A stretch of 64,000 nt of DNA from Diplonema japonicum (GCA_964019335.1 OZ025704.1:248001-312000), one strand, 5' to 3'. Positions 19,943 through 31,740 are shown, counted from the first letter of the stretch. The notes: generated by a model from the letters alone, not told the origin. A program made the numbers and translations.

Positions 19943-22900
19943 ATGCCCTCGGAACGACGGGTGAAGCCGTACAGCGCCGAATGCAGGGAGGCGTACATGG
20001 CGAACAGGGTGGTGAACTCGAAGTACACGATGCTGTCGTTCATCCCGAAGAACATTTATGAGCAGTTCGGGAGGCCGTTGAACATGTACTTCCTGTTGAT
20101 CGCAGGGCTGCAGCTGATAAAAGCAATCGCACCGGTAAACCCTCTATCTACAATTGTTCCCCTTGTCTTCGCGTTTGCACTGACCGCCATCAAGGAGGGC
20201 TTCGATGACCGAGAGCGCCACAGGGAGGACAGCAAGTTCAACAACAGAAAATACGAGGTTTTCGTGAACGGCTCGCTGAAGCAAATCGCTAGCGAAGACA
20301 TACACGTAGGCGATGTTGTCAAGGTCAACAAAGGCAACGAAATACCATGTGATCTCTTCCTGCTGCAAAGCAGCGACGAAGACGGCCTAGCGTACATCAG
20401 AACCGACAATCTCGACGGTGAAATCGACTTAAAACCCCGCAACTGCGTCGAAAACCTAACCATCCCCTCCATAACAGATTTCAATGGGATCTTAGTCTAC
20501 GGTGAGCCTGACAACAACCTTTACTCCTTTAACTCACGCTTGGAGCACGACAAGGATTACACGGTGTCCGGTGCGCAGTTGCTTCTTCAATCGTGTTTTC
20601 TTCAGAACACCGAATGGGTGTACGGCCTCGCTGTGTATACCGGAAGCGACACAAAATGCGGGCAGAACAAACAAGATCCCCCGTTGAAATGGGCCGGCGT
20701 CGATCGCCTTGTCTCGCATTTCGCAAGTTACGTGTTCATATTCCAATTGTCCGTCGCGCTCTTCATGGGGATAATAGGAAATGTGTATCGTGAGACGAAA
20801 TCGAGGGATGCGTGGTATTTGTCATTCAAGGCTGCGGAGGCGTACGAGTACCTGGTCATACCCATGCGGTTCTTCCTGCTGACGTCGGTGATGATTCCCA
20901 TCTCGTTCAAAGTGATAATCGACGTCTCGAAGTACTACATCAGCCTTGTGATCGGATGGGACATCTCTATGTACGACGCTGACATCGATGCTCCCGCTGG
21001 GTCCCCCGCCAAGGCCAACAGCACTTCCCTTGCGGAGGACCTCGGGCAGATAGAATGTATTTTAACGGATAAAACAGGCACGCTGACCGACAACATCATG
21101 GAGTTCAAAGCCTGTTCGTTGTCTGGTGAGATCTGCGGTGGTGGTATCGCACCTGGGAAGTCTTTCGACCCGTCAGTGTCGCCCTTTGACGGCCTCGGTT
21201 TTGCAGAGAGAACCGACGCTCCGTACCGGCTCTTCGCAAAGACCCTCGCGTTATGCCACACCGTGAACATTGAAGACGGCAACCTCGCTGCAGCCTCACC
21301 TGACGAGGAAGCTCTTGTTAAAGCCGCTTCGAGAATGAGGGTTCGGTTCATAGCAAGAACGAAGCACACCATCACGATAGACAATGACGGCGTGACAGAG
21401 GTGTACAAGATCCTCCATGTGTTTGAATTCGATTCCGACCGTAAAATGATGTCCATGCTGCTTCAGAACAATGAGACAGGCGAGACGATGCTGTTGAGCA
21501 AAGGCGCGGACGACAAGCTCATAGCGAAGATGGACGAGACGCAGCTAACGGCTCCCATGGAGAAGCACCTCTGCATGTTCGCCTCGGCGGGGCTCCGCAC
21601 GCTAGTCTTGGGACACCGCACCGTGTCGCAGTCTGAATACAACGCATGGCGTGAGATCATCGAATCCGCCTTAAAGCACACAGGCGATACACGCGACGTA
21701 GAAGTCGCCAAGGCGTACACGATACTGGAAAGCAAGCTCACCTTAGTGGGAGCCACCGCTATAGAAGACAAGCTGCAAGATGGTGTGCCAGAAACGATAG
21801 TGAAGCTCCGTGAAGCAGGGATAAGCTTCTGGATGCTCACGGGCGACAAATTCGAAACCGCGAAGCAGATCTCCAGGTCCTGTGGCCTGTGGACTGCAAA
21901 CGAGTCGCTCCTGACAATCTCTTACGAAACTGACGTGCAGATGGACAACGACCTCCGGCGGTTGCTCGACATCTGCGAGAGGAACCACTCTTCCCTCGCC
22001 GAGACCTTGAACGAACAATACGGTACTTTTCACAATTCCTCATTATCAAACAAAGACGATGAGCTGCAAGCCGCCTCCAGCGCCGTTGGAGAAAGCAAGG
22101 TACTGAACAGAAAGAAAAAACGCACCAAATACAAAACCCAGCAGCTCGAAATAGCGGCCAGCGAAGGCCCCACCGACGGCCACGTTCTCATCGTGGAGGG
22201 CAAGACCATAAAACACCTTCTTGAAAAGCACATCACTCTGTTCAAGGAACTGTGCATGAAAATGAATAGTGTAATATGCTGCAGGGTAACGCCTAGTCAA
22301 AAAGCAGGGCTGACCCGCATGGCGAAAACGGACATCGAATTTGTTGAAGATGCGGGTTGTTTCACCAACCCTCTGCGAAGGGGTAAAACCGACAGGAAGG
22401 TTCTGTCTGTAGGAGACGGCGGCAACGATGTAGCGATGATACAGGAAGCCACGGTGGGGGTAGGAATTGTGGGTAAGGAGGGCAGGCAAGCCAGCAGAGC
22501 TGCAGATTACAGCATAGCGAGGTTCCGGTTTCTCCAACCGTTGCTGTTGGTCCACGGGCAGTACAGCTACCAACGCTCATGCTATATTGTACAATACTGT
22601 TTTTACAAATCGATGCTGCTTGCGATCATTCAGATTATCTTTAATTTCTTCGCGTTGTTCTCTGGTGTGTCGTACTGGAACTCGCTCCTCCTCACCACGT
22701 GGAACAGTGTCTTTGCAGTCCCAGTTCCCTTCTACGTCCTGGACAAAATCCTCCCGAAAGACAAGCTTCTTGCAAACCCCGATTTGTACAAAGAATCGCT
22801 GAAAGGGAAATCTCTCACGATGAACACGTTTGGGTGGTTCGTGGGAAGAGGCGCCATTCAAGGTATCATGTGCCTGTTGTTCACCTTCATTGTCTTTAAC

Positions 22901-23378
22901 GACAGTGTTAGCAATAACGCACAACCCATGGATTTCCAGTCGTGTTTCACAGTCACCTACACTATCCTTGTTATGGTCCAGGTGTGGACCGTCATCTTGG
23001 AATCTAACAGCATGACGGTGGTCAATTTAGTTGGGATATTTTCTATGCCGCCTTTCTACCTTGCGTTCATTGCTGCTTATGCGGCTATACCTGTTCTGTC
23101 GTACTATGGGGTGGCGACGAGGCTCTTTTCGGATCCGGCGGTTTGGCTTGCTGTGATTCTGCTCACAGCCGCGCTGTTTGTTCCTTCCTATTCGTACGCG
23201 GTGTATCAAGAGAACTTTCGCCCGACCCCTTTTCAGGTTATTAGGAGAAGGGCACACCCTGTTGACCCCATTTTGGTATGGTTTTGGAAAAAAAAAAAAA
23301 AAAAAAAAGTCCGGCCCTTCTGAGGACTTCGCGAATCTTGAGACATCGACTACAAGCCCGCTTGCAAGGCATGAATAA
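19943..23378 (+). CDS. P4-type ATPase (phospholipid flippase), two exons
   Basis: Exons 19943-23275 and 23310-23378 give 1133 residues. It should flip aminophospholipids across Golgi, endosomal or plasma membranes. Motifs: NRVVNSKYTMLSFIPKN at the start, the actuator motif DGEI at 158-161, an IPISF-containing M4, the phosphorylation site DKTGTLT with Asp376, KGADDKL in the nucleotide-binding domain, LTGDKFETA, VGDGGNDVAMI and about ten membrane segments. The actuator motif is normally DGET; Ile replaces Thr here while Glu160 is kept. The single intron (23276-23309) is 34 nt, GTATGGTTTTGG, 21 A and G; reading through would append Lys-rich residues. A CDC50 partner is expected but not in the window. 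Confidence 0.93.
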
Positions 23379-24099
23379 ACAGGGTTTGGTGTGGGGGGGG
23401 GGGGGGGGAGAAAGAAAGAGTTTAATGAGGAGGGTGGGGGGGGGGGGGGAGGGGAATGGGGGATGAGGAAGAAAAAAAAAGAAAAAAAAGTGTTCCTGTT
23501 CTTGATGTTTCTAACCTCTTTTTTTTTTAAAGGTGGGGCTCGTTGCTAACCACTTCGTTTCCACCTGTCATTGTTGAATTTTCTTTTATTCCACACCCCC
23601 CCCCTCATTTATTATTGTTTTCCTCATTATTTCTTTGGTATTGACTTGATTTTGTATTTAAAAAAAGATTAAAAAAATTTAAAAAAAAATATTATTTGGC
23701 CTTGTGTATCTTTTTTTCCTTTTGTAATTTACAACCGTATTTGTACTTAATATCGAACGGGAAAAGGACCAATCAGATTCTTTTTTTTTCGCAAAGCCCT
23801 CGGCTGACCCAAGGGTTCAAAAAGGGTCTTGTCTCTTCCCAGTTCTCTTTCTTTTGCTATGGCATTTCAAAAAAAGGGCCTTCGGGTGGGGTCCAAAAAG
23901 TGGCATATCTGATACCTTACCTAAGCCCAAAAACCCCACAGTGAAGGGCCATTAATTCACCGTGATTTAATGGGGGGGGGGGGGGGGGGGGTCAGCGTGA
24001 AGTTATTATTCAGAAGAGTGAAATGAAAAAAATAAAAACCCGTAGTTGTCCGTTCTAAATATTTTTTCGTTCCATATAGGTACAAACACAGTGAGGATT

Positions 24100-24131
<32 letters not shown>

Positions 24132-25006
24132 GATGGGAAAAAGGAAAAAGAAAAGCGCGTTGCGTGTGTTCTACCATAAGGATACAAAAGAGAAGAGAAA
24201 GGGGAGAAGAGGAGAAAAAAGAAAAGAAGAAAAAAAGGAGATTCTCAGCTAGCTTTTTTTTTTAATTCACCCGCTGTAAGTAATGAGTGGGTATTTTTTA
24301 TTTTCTTTTTTTTTTCTTCCAGTGAGCACTCCCTCGAACACTTAAACTTTATCGATTTTCTTTTTTCTCTTTTTCCCCTTTTTGTGTTTTTCTTCTTGTC
24401 CAGAACACGTTTGTGCTTTTTGTTTTCTTTTTCTTTTTTTCTTTTCTTTTCTTTTTTTTTTTAGGAACTCATACCACAAGAGGCTGTCCTCAAGTTGGAT
24501 TGTCTTTTACTATGAGTTTTTTATTTTTTTTGAATTACAGTATTTTCCCTTTCTCCATTTATGAACAGCGAGCACGCTTTACAAGACAGAGCTTTTTCAA
24601 AAAAATTGTCAAACATAATAAAAAGGGGAACATTGCAAACGTAAAATACTTCTCCAATTTCTACCCAAACGGCCAGGACCCCTTTGGGATCGCTGTGATC
24701 CATTCTTTCCGTTTGACACCCCCCCCTTCCTCGAAAAGGATCCAGTTCACATCAGGGAGCTAAACGGTTAGTACAGCTTTTAAAAAAGATTTAAAAAAAA
24801 AAAAAGCCTTGAAAAATATTCAAAAAAAACGCTCATTCCCTTTTTTTTTTCAGGGTTAACCTTTCGGGAAATAGTGGGGGGGGGATGGGACAAACAAAAA
24901 AATGCGGTTTTTTTTTTTTTTTTTTTTTTTCCCCCTTGGTTTCGCTCTATTTCCGTTCTTTTTCCTTTTGCTCCGCCCACCCTTCATTACAAGGTCCACC
25001 CTTCTC
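23379..25006 (+). repeat. 1.6 kb spacer, homopolymer-rich
   Basis: G, T, A and C tracts dominate. Two blocks are more complex: 24460-24520 (repeat family B) and 24540-24763, which has an open frame with plausible residues (KYFSNFYPNGQDPFGIAVIH) but no recognisable family and no good start. Acceptor-like TTTTTTTTCAG is at 24843-24853. Confidence 0.55.
24473..24515 (+). repeat. Dispersed repeat family B, copy 1
   Basis: Reads AGGCTGTCCTCAAGTTGGAT and then TGTC. It matches copies at 28736, 41755 and 51913 (consensus GTCCTCAAGTSGGATTTGCC). It lies in an intergenic gap on the gene strand. Confidence 0.55.
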
Positions 25007-26590
25007 ATGGTGTATGTTGTAGGAGTCGATGTCGGTTCCGCTTCAGTACGGGCGGGACTGATAAAAGCAGGAGAGGGCAAGGTGCTGAAGCAAAGCAAGG
25101 AACCAATTAGAATACGAAAGCACACAGAGCACCACGTTGAACAGTCGAGCGCAGATATCTGGCAAGCAGTGTGCAAGGTGGTCAAAAACGTAGTCGAAAA
25201 CGTAGAAGAAGAAGTCGTAGGACTCGGCTTTGACGCGACATGCTCCCTAGTCGCAACCCCCCACAACAATGAACACCCACCATCAGTAGCATCAGTAGCA
25301 GAAGATGGCGAAGCCCCATGGGATATCATCATGTGGATGGACCATCGAGCCGAACACGAAGCCGAAGAGGTGAACAAAACCGGGCATCGTGTTCTAGAAT
25401 ACGTTGGGGGAAAAGTCTCGCCTGAAATGCAAATCCCGAAACTGAAATGGCTCAAAACACACAAATCCCCTGAATGGTGGGACTCTATAGCATACTTCCA
25501 TGACTTACCCGACTGGCTGACCTACAAGTCCACAGGATCGGTATCACGTTCCATGTGTTCCGTGGTGTGCAAATGGAATTTTCTAAACGACATTGACGCT
25601 CAAGGTTGGTCGAAATCGTTTTTAACCGAAACGGGTTTGTACAGCGAAGAGTTTATCGAGAAGATCGGGTGCAGCGAATCCGTGCGGCACATCGGCGAGA
25701 AGATCGGGGAGCTGTCCGAACAATGCAAGTCTGACTTCGGCCTCCCACCATCGTCCAACATCGCCGTCGGGACATCACTCATCGACGCCCATGCCGGCGG
25801 CCTCGCTCTTTGCAACGACGGACAGTCCCGCCTAGCCGTCATCGCAGGCACCTCCGCATGCTTCATGGCCGTTCATACCAATAAAATAAACCTCCCCGGA
25901 ATATGGGGTCCTTACAAGGACGCCATGATCCCCGGAACCTGGCTGCACGAAGGAGGCATGTCTGCCATGGGTTCCGTTCTCGACCACGTCATGACGATGC
26001 ACCCTGCTTACGACGGTTTGAAGGACAGGGCTGACCTCCACTCGTACCTGACATCATACTTCCCCGACCCTGTGGGGGAGGTGGTCAGGAGGGGTGTTCA
26101 TGTGTACCCGGATTTCCTAGGGAACCGGTCACCAATGGCAGACCCTACCCTTAAGGGTTCCATTGTCGGGCTCACGCTGGACACAGGGGTGGACAGCTTA
26201 GCTGCTTTGTTCGCTGCATGTGTCATGTCTCTTGCTTATGGTGTGCGGCATGTCTCAGATGCCCTTGTCGATGGAGGGTATAAGCTAGAGTCCTTTATTA
26301 TTGCTGGTGGTATTGCGTCAAATCCGATTTTCACGCATACCCTTGCAGACTGTACAGCCCTCCGTGTGCACTGTGTTCCAGGAGGGGACGCGATGCTCCT
26401 TGGCTGTGGTATTGCTGCGTCCACCGCAGCTGGTCTTTACCCGGATATCAAAACTGCGCAGGAGGCACATGCACCTGATTTCACGACCGTCGTGCGTGTC
26501 CCTGAGAAGGCGGGCGTTCATGAGAAGCGTTATGCAGTGTTCAAAGAAATGTTGAAAGACCAGATGAAATACACAAAGATGATGGAATGA
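25007..26590 (+). CDS. FGGY-family carbohydrate kinase (D-ribulokinase-like)
   Basis: A 527-residue single-exon kinase of normal length. The N-terminal domain opens with VVGVDVGSASVRAGL (phosphate 1 motif) and contains GLGFDATCSLV and WMDHRAEHEAE, motifs of the FGGY/YDR109C ribulokinase branch. The C-terminal domain has AGTSACFMAVH and GGIASNPIF (adenosine-site motif). It should phosphorylate a pentulose such as D-ribulose in the cytosol, feeding the pentose phosphate pathway or repairing a metabolite. The reading frame extends upstream only through poly-T, and the ATG at 25007 begins the conserved domain, shortly after an AG. Substrate is inferred from family resemblance; xylulokinase is less likely because the DATCS motif is retained. 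Confidence 0.9.
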   Translation: MVYVVGVDVGSASVRAGLIKAGEGKVLKQSKEPIRIRKHTEHHVEQSSADIWQAVCKVVKNVVENVEEEVVGLGFDATCSLVATPHNNEHPPSVASVAEDGEAPWDIIMWMDHRAEHEAEEVNKTGHRVLEYVGGKVSPEMQIPKLKWLKTHKSPEWWDSIAYFHDLPDWLTYKSTGSVSRSMCSVVCKWNFLNDIDAQGWSKSFLTETGLYSEEFIEKIGCSESVRHIGEKIGELSEQCKSDFGLPPSSNIAVGTSLIDAHAGGLALCNDGQSRLAVIAGTSACFMAVHTNKINLPGIWGPYKDAMIPGTWLHEGGMSAMGSVLDHVMTMHPAYDGLKDRADLHSYLTSYFPDPVGEVVRRGVHVYPDFLGNRSPMADPTLKGSIVGLTLDTGVDSLAALFAACVMSLAYGVRHVSDALVDGGYKLESFIIAGGIASNPIFTHTLADCTALRVHCVPGGDAMLLGCGIAASTAAGLYPDIKTAQEAHAPDFTTVVRVPEKAGVHEKRYAVFKEMLKDQMKYTKMME

Positions 26591-26976
26591 AGATGAATTT
26601 TTTCTTCTGAGTGGGGGGGGGAGGGGAGTGGGTTTTTATTCAAAAAAGAAAAAGAAAAAAAGAAAAGATACTACATAAAAAGAAAAAAAAAAAGAAAAAG
26701 GGAAAACAAAAAAAAAAAAAAGGGACACGCCCTTTTTTTTAGAAAAGAAAACCCCGGCATTCTTTTGCTTTCCCCCTGACCAAAACTGGGAGGGAGAAGC
26801 AAGAACCATATTTCTTTGTATTTTTTTTTTTTATATATATATAAATCTCATCTTTTCAATTTTCAAAAAAAAAAAAAAGAATAAGGAAATCCCCCCATCT
26901 CTCTTTGTTTATTTTCTTCCCCCCCCCCCCAGGATATCTTCCCCTCATTAAACCAAAACACAGGCAGCGTTGTCTC
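26591..26976 (+). repeat. Low-complexity intergenic spacer
   Basis: A-, T- and G-rich tracts. It ends in a C10 run and AG at 26923-26934, a likely splice acceptor about 40 bases upstream of the next start. No gene is seen. Confidence 0.6.
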
Positions 26977-28602
26977 ATGGTAACACTGTTCAAGACAAAG
27001 CATGCAAAAGTCGTTGCTGGAAGTATTGTGAAAGAGAATGTCGAGGCGATAAAGGTTCCGCTGTACGTGGAGGGGAACTTCCACAAGTTGAAACGGTACG
27101 CGATTCAGGAAATTCGAAAGCGGCAGAACAAGAAGATGATGGAGAAAGACACAGCGGTACGATTCGGTGAGATTTTCACATCTGCCGATAAACTTCTCGA
27201 CGCCAAGAGCCTCCGCAGCGCACGGCAACTCGAAAAAGACTACTGGAATTTCGACCCTCGCAACTCCACCAAAACCATGGAATGGTCGCAAAGCGAAACA
27301 TTCGCATACATCACAAAACGAGAAAAAAGATTCTTCAGCGCACTCCTTCCTCTTGTATCTCAAGCAGGATACCGATGCGTAACACGCAAAGACGTAGCTT
27401 ATGCAAGAGTCCACGGCTTCCAAAGATACAGGTTCAAATGTAACTGGGGCTCATTAAGCGATTCAGTAATAGATAGAAACATACCAGCATTAAGCCGAAA
27501 ATACGACGAAGATGCTGCATTTGAAGGCCGTGTTGCCATTTTTGTCAGAGGCGAGGGTGTTGTGAGCACGTCCGGATATTTTCTTTCAGACAAGTACGAG
27601 GCTGTGGTCCATCGTTTCACGGACTCTCTGTACTACCATGCGAGCCTCTACGCACCGCGGGCCGCGAGGTTATTCAACCCCGACTACGACGAATGGATGG
27701 AAAACTACCTTGAAAAGCAACAGTACGGCCACACCAACGACACGGTCCGCATCGACATCGACGACCAGCTTTCCAACGCCACCACATCACTCCGTCGAAT
27801 ATTCGGGGTGTGGACATTAAGAGAACCGACATTCAAATCAGTCATCGTTCTTTTTCGTCGAAACCGCCCTGCCCAAACTATAGACCCGGAGAATTTATGG
27901 CGGTCTGGCGGTACTAATTTCAACAGGCATAACATCGAGCTTCGGCAGTATGTCGACGTCCCGAAGACAGATCTGGAGCTTCTTCTCCCAGAAAAGTCGA
28001 TTCGACAAAAGCCACTCGATTACGTTGCGCTCACATCAATGACAGGGTTGTTGGGATGGACCCTGTACAAGGTCGCTCACACCGTTTTGAGCTTCACACA
28101 AATGACATTGGTTGGGATGGCCACCACATATGCTACAAGACTGATCGCCAGATGGAGGTCGAACCAGGTAAAGTACACTCACACCATTGAATCGTTACGA
28201 GCGAGGAATCACAAGGCGGCGGGCTCCGGTACGCTGAGGCAGCTAGAACATGCTGCCATGTCGCAGTTGTTGAAGCAAGCTATGATTGTCTACCTTGTTC
28301 TTTTGAAAGAGCACGCACGAGGCGGCGCCACACACTGGTGGGACTCCCATGCTCTTGACGCAGCTGTTTACAACGAGCTTCGAAATGCAATGAAACATGG
28401 TGTTTACAAAGGTTACTTTAATGCTGCCAATGTTATCCGTCCCGTTCCGGGTGAACTTGCTGTCAAGGTGACATCTGAATCAGATATTGGAGGGCTCGGG
28501 CTTTGGACGTATAAAACCGAAGGTGCTACCCTTGGTCTTCGCGTTGTGAAACCTGAGGATGCGCTCCAAGCCGTTCGCAAACAGTGGATGGAATTGATTT
28601 AA
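26977..28602 (+). CDS. TMEM143-like / DUF3754 protein
   Basis: A 541-residue single-exon protein. The central region has the TMEM143/DUF3754 pattern: FSALLPLVSQAGYRCVTRKD, then a segment with FRGEG-like FVRGEGVV, then VIVLFRRN. Near residues 345-390 is a hydrophobic stretch (YVALTSMTGLLGWTLYKVAHTVLSF) typical of the family's membrane region. Family members are found in mitochondria and plastids and are poorly understood; some workers propose a mitochondrial role. The ATG at 26977 lies after a C-tract/AG acceptor, and the in-frame upstream codons translate that tract. I am confident of the family, not of the function. Confidence 0.75.
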   Translation: MVTLFKTKHAKVVAGSIVKENVEAIKVPLYVEGNFHKLKRYAIQEIRKRQNKKMMEKDTAVRFGEIFTSADKLLDAKSLRSARQLEKDYWNFDPRNSTKTMEWSQSETFAYITKREKRFFSALLPLVSQAGYRCVTRKDVAYARVHGFQRYRFKCNWGSLSDSVIDRNIPALSRKYDEDAAFEGRVAIFVRGEGVVSTSGYFLSDKYEAVVHRFTDSLYYHASLYAPRAARLFNPDYDEWMENYLEKQQYGHTNDTVRIDIDDQLSNATTSLRRIFGVWTLREPTFKSVIVLFRRNRPAQTIDPENLWRSGGTNFNRHNIELRQYVDVPKTDLELLLPEKSIRQKPLDYVALTSMTGLLGWTLYKVAHTVLSFTQMTLVGMATTYATRLIARWRSNQVKYTHTIESLRARNHKAAGSGTLRQLEHAAMSQLLKQAMIVYLVLLKEHARGGATHWWDSHALDAAVYNELRNAMKHGVYKGYFNAANVIRPVPGELAVKVTSESDIGGLGLWTYKTEGATLGLRVVKPEDALQAVRKQWMELI

Positions 28603-29053
28603 AAGAAAAGAAAAGAAAAAAGCTTGATCCTGAGGGACACATTTCGAAGGGGAAGAAATATATCTTTATTTTCTAAATTTTTTTACGCCTGAACGATCTG
28701 TATTTGTAACCTTTGCCAAGGTATTTTTTTTTTTTGAGGGGCGGGTCCTCAAGTGGGATTTGCCCTAAGACATCGCCTTTTTTCCTTTTCTCTTGGTATT
28801 CTAACCTCTTAGTTACATTTAGGTTGAAGGGGGAAAAAAAAAAAGGAGGGGGTATTTTAAGGAACAATAGAACTGCGTGTGATAAACAACATTAACAAGA
28901 AAGGTGGCGAGAATCAAAGTGTGGGGGTCCAACCGCATCCCTCCACCAAATAGTGAATCTCTTTTGGTGAAGAAGCGTTTTTTTTTTTTTTTTTTTTTTT
29001 TCCAGCCATTCTCCCGCCTTCTCATGTTGTTTTTTTTTTTCTATTTTTCTTTT

Positions 29054-29092
<39 letters not shown>

Positions 29093-29553
29093 CTGGAAAA
29101 CCTCGTTCAAAAAACAAAGGCGGTGGAATTAAAAAGAAAAGAAAGAAAAAAACCCTCTCGCCCCCCTCTACCAAAATTTTGGCATTAGGTTAGGCAAGAG
29201 AGGGGTGTGAAGATTAAGGGGGAGGGAGAGGTTTATGTTGCTAAGGTTCTAAAAGGACAAGAAGGGTGCCTCTGTGTGCCGCCCGTCCACCCTCCCCTTT
29301 ATTTTGCATTTTTTCGAAAGTGAACTAAATCAAAAAAAAAAAAAGAAGAAAAAGAAAAAGAAGGGAAAAAGCTAATTCGTATTTCCTTGGTGTGGGTTTT
29401 GTATACACAATTAGTGAACATCACCTTCCCCCTTTAACCCTTAACTAGACTCTTTGATCTTGTCTTATCTTTTAACAATACAACGTCGCATTTCATCAAA
29501 GCAGGGAGGGAGGGGGGAGCAAAGGGGGGAAAAGAAGAAAAAAAAAAAAGACA
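28603..29553 (+). repeat. Intergenic spacer with repeat family B copy
   Basis: Mostly A and T homopolymers (T runs at 28978-29000 and 29059-29087). Repeat family B lies at 28736-28780. The block 29160-29330 is unique but has no open frame of note. An A-rich leader precedes the Kelch start. Confidence 0.6.
28736..28780 (+). repeat. Dispersed repeat family B, copy 2
   Basis: Reads GGGTCCTCAAGTGGGATTTG and continues CCCTAAGACATCGCC. Almost identical to the copy at 51913-51952 over about 35 bases. It follows a poly-T run. Confidence 0.6.
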
Positions 29554-31740
29554 ATGGAAGGCCACTCTTTGGTCCCGTGGCAAAATGGCACGATGCTGTG
29601 CTACGGGGGAAAACGTGGGGACAAGTACACGAGCGATCTATGGGTCATCAGCATGCGTGAAGAAGGGAAGGCCTACTGGAAGATGGCACCGAGCACAGGG
29701 ACGGCACCGACCCCCCGAGCTTACCACACAGCTTCCCTCTGGAGGGAAAGGTTCATGTTGGTCATTGGCGGAGTGGGGGAATATGAAAAGGGTGGTGTGG
29801 AGAACCACTTCTGGATGTATGAGGAGAAAACAGGATGGAGGGTACAAGAGGCAGTGGGCGATGCACCTGTACGAAGGTGCCATCACTCGGTGAGCACGAA
29901 CCCAGGAACCGACATGCTGTACTTGTATGGGGGCTACCCTGTGGGTCCTAATGCCGCAGAGTTGTTCAATGTTGCGCCCGGTACTGCTGCGCCTGTCCAC
30001 AGGGATTTCTTTGAGGTCCATCAGTTAAACCTGATGGGCGCGACGCCTACTTGGCGGCGCATCACAGCAACGAACACGCCGCCCATGCTGTGGGGGCATA
30101 CCTCGACGCTTTTTGCGAACAATCTTATTATTTTCGGAGGTGTCGATGTTGTGGATTCCAAGGAATCGAAGACGATGTGCGTGTGGCACTCCGATCGGTA
30201 CGAGTGGCGTTGGGTCGACTTCGCCAACGGCCCTGTCCCCCGTGCCCTGCACTCTGCTGTCGTGGAGAGCAGCAACGACAAGATGTACGTCTTCGGCGGG
30301 TTTGGCAACGTGAACACCATGAAGTTCAACGACACCTGGTGCTTCTCTGCGGAGGCAGGGCAATGGACCCCTCTTAAAACCACCGGCCCGCTCACAGTCA
30401 AGGCCCGTAGCGGGCACGCCTCCTGCCTGCTCCCTGGGAAGCGCCTCTTCATCCACGGTGGCATCAACGCTGATGGGAATGTTGTCTCCGACTCGCAGCT
30501 TCTCGACATCGCCACCGGCTTATGGTCCACCATCTCAGCTACTCGAACCGAGCCGCCTAAGCTTCCCATCCCTTCACCGTCAACACCAGCACCACCACCG
30601 CCTCACGATTCTCCCCAACGACAACCCCAAGCCGAGTCCATGAGGCCTGTACGGGGTGTCGTCTTGCACTTTCACCAGCCCTTACGCAACACAACCGCCT
30701 TGTCGCACACTATCGCAAGGTTCCTCGCCATCTCGCCGCAGTGCGTAGCGGTGTCCAGCTCGACGTACAGCAGTGCGTTGATCACCATCACAGGACTGCC
30801 GACCGCAAACGAGCTTTCTGAAGAACTGCTTCGGCGCTGTTTGCACCCGCAAGACCCCTTAAGGGCTGCTGCTGGCATTTCAGGCGCTGAGTGGGAGGGC
30901 GAGAACAGGCCGCTCCCCGACCAGATGTCGCATTACCCGCTTCGTGAGGAGGAGGTGGTGCCGTTCAGCGATGACAGGCGTCTAGTGCAGACATATCACG
31001 TGGAGCAGCCTGAGCTAGAGGTGATACGACCGCCATCGCCGGCGGCGCATCCTGAACCTGCGAAGTTTGGGATGTCGCAGGGGTGCCAGACAAAGGTGGT
31101 GCAGGAGACGCAGGCCGACCAGAACGAGAACTTGATAATACTACAACAGAAGGAAGAGATTGATGAGCTGAGGCGACGGGTAAACGCAGCAGAGAAATCC
31201 CCACCACCGTCGAGCATCACTGGCTACTTGAGGCTTCCTGATGAGTACGATGCGGGGCCGGCGCCTATGCTGTCAGCGTCGACACCGATGGGGCCAGAGC
31301 TGAAGCTAACGAAGGTGACGCTAGCGGATATGCTGCCAGGTACTGTGCAAAGTAGGCAGATACCAGGCATGGCGCTCCCTCAGGTGCCGAAGGTCAGCGC
31401 TGCAGCTGCTGCACATGTGTTGAGATCGTCGACAGCGCTGACGGTCGAACGCCGTGCTAGCGAGAACATCAATGCGTCCATCCTCGACCCCTCTAGGTTG
31501 CCCACAGCACACACCGACCCCTCAGCCCTTGCGCCTTCACACGAGCGTCACCCTTCTTACCCCTATACTGGCAACCCTCCTGTACCTCTTCCTGGAACTG
31601 GTCCGTCCATCCCCGACCCCAAGTCTATCCCCACAGCCCCCCCCAGAATGCCACAGGCAAAGAAGACCTCCGGACCAACGCTGAAGGATATTATCAACGG
31701 AAAGGCGTCGATGCTGTCCATCACACATCTGGGGAGGTAG
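29554..31740 (+). CDS. Kelch-repeat protein with long C-terminal extension
   Basis: A 728-residue single-exon protein. Six Kelch blades are visible by their GG pairs: LCYGGKRGD, LVIGGVGE, LYLYGGYP, IIFGGVD, YVFGGFG and FIHGGIN, covering about residues 1-325. A Pro-rich linker follows, then a compact region (about residues 365-455), a short coiled coil (ILQQKEEIDELRRRV, about residue 530) and a disordered Pro/Ser tail. The start already sits inside the first blade, so the propeller may close with C-terminal strands. Kelch propellers bind proteins, often in cytoskeletal or ubiquitin-ligase settings. No BTB or F-box is present. The partner is unknown. Confidence 0.85.
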   Translation: MEGHSLVPWQNGTMLCYGGKRGDKYTSDLWVISMREEGKAYWKMAPSTGTAPTPRAYHTASLWRERFMLVIGGVGEYEKGGVENHFWMYEEKTGWRVQEAVGDAPVRRCHHSVSTNPGTDMLYLYGGYPVGPNAAELFNVAPGTAAPVHRDFFEVHQLNLMGATPTWRRITATNTPPMLWGHTSTLFANNLIIFGGVDVVDSKESKTMCVWHSDRYEWRWVDFANGPVPRALHSAVVESSNDKMYVFGGFGNVNTMKFNDTWCFSAEAGQWTPLKTTGPLTVKARSGHASCLLPGKRLFIHGGINADGNVVSDSQLLDIATGLWSTISATRTEPPKLPIPSPSTPAPPPPHDSPQRQPQAESMRPVRGVVLHFHQPLRNTTALSHTIARFLAISPQCVAVSSSTYSSALITITGLPTANELSEELLRRCLHPQDPLRAAAGISGAEWEGENRPLPDQMSHYPLREEEVVPFSDDRRLVQTYHVEQPELEVIRPPSPAAHPEPAKFGMSQGCQTKVVQETQADQNENLIILQQKEEIDELRRRVNAAEKSPPPSSITGYLRLPDEYDAGPAPMLSASTPMGPELKLTKVTLADMLPGTVQSRQIPGMALPQVPKVSAAAAAHVLRSSTALTVERRASENINASILDPSRLPTAHTDPSALAPSHERHPSYPYTGNPPVPLPGTGPSIPDPKSIPTAPPRMPQAKKTSGPTLKDIINGKASMLSITHLGR

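Noticed and set aside
24413-24763. Frame with KYFSNFYPNGQDPFGIAVIH
   Set aside because: The N-terminal half is poly-T/family B repeat translation and there is no good start; noted only within the spacer.
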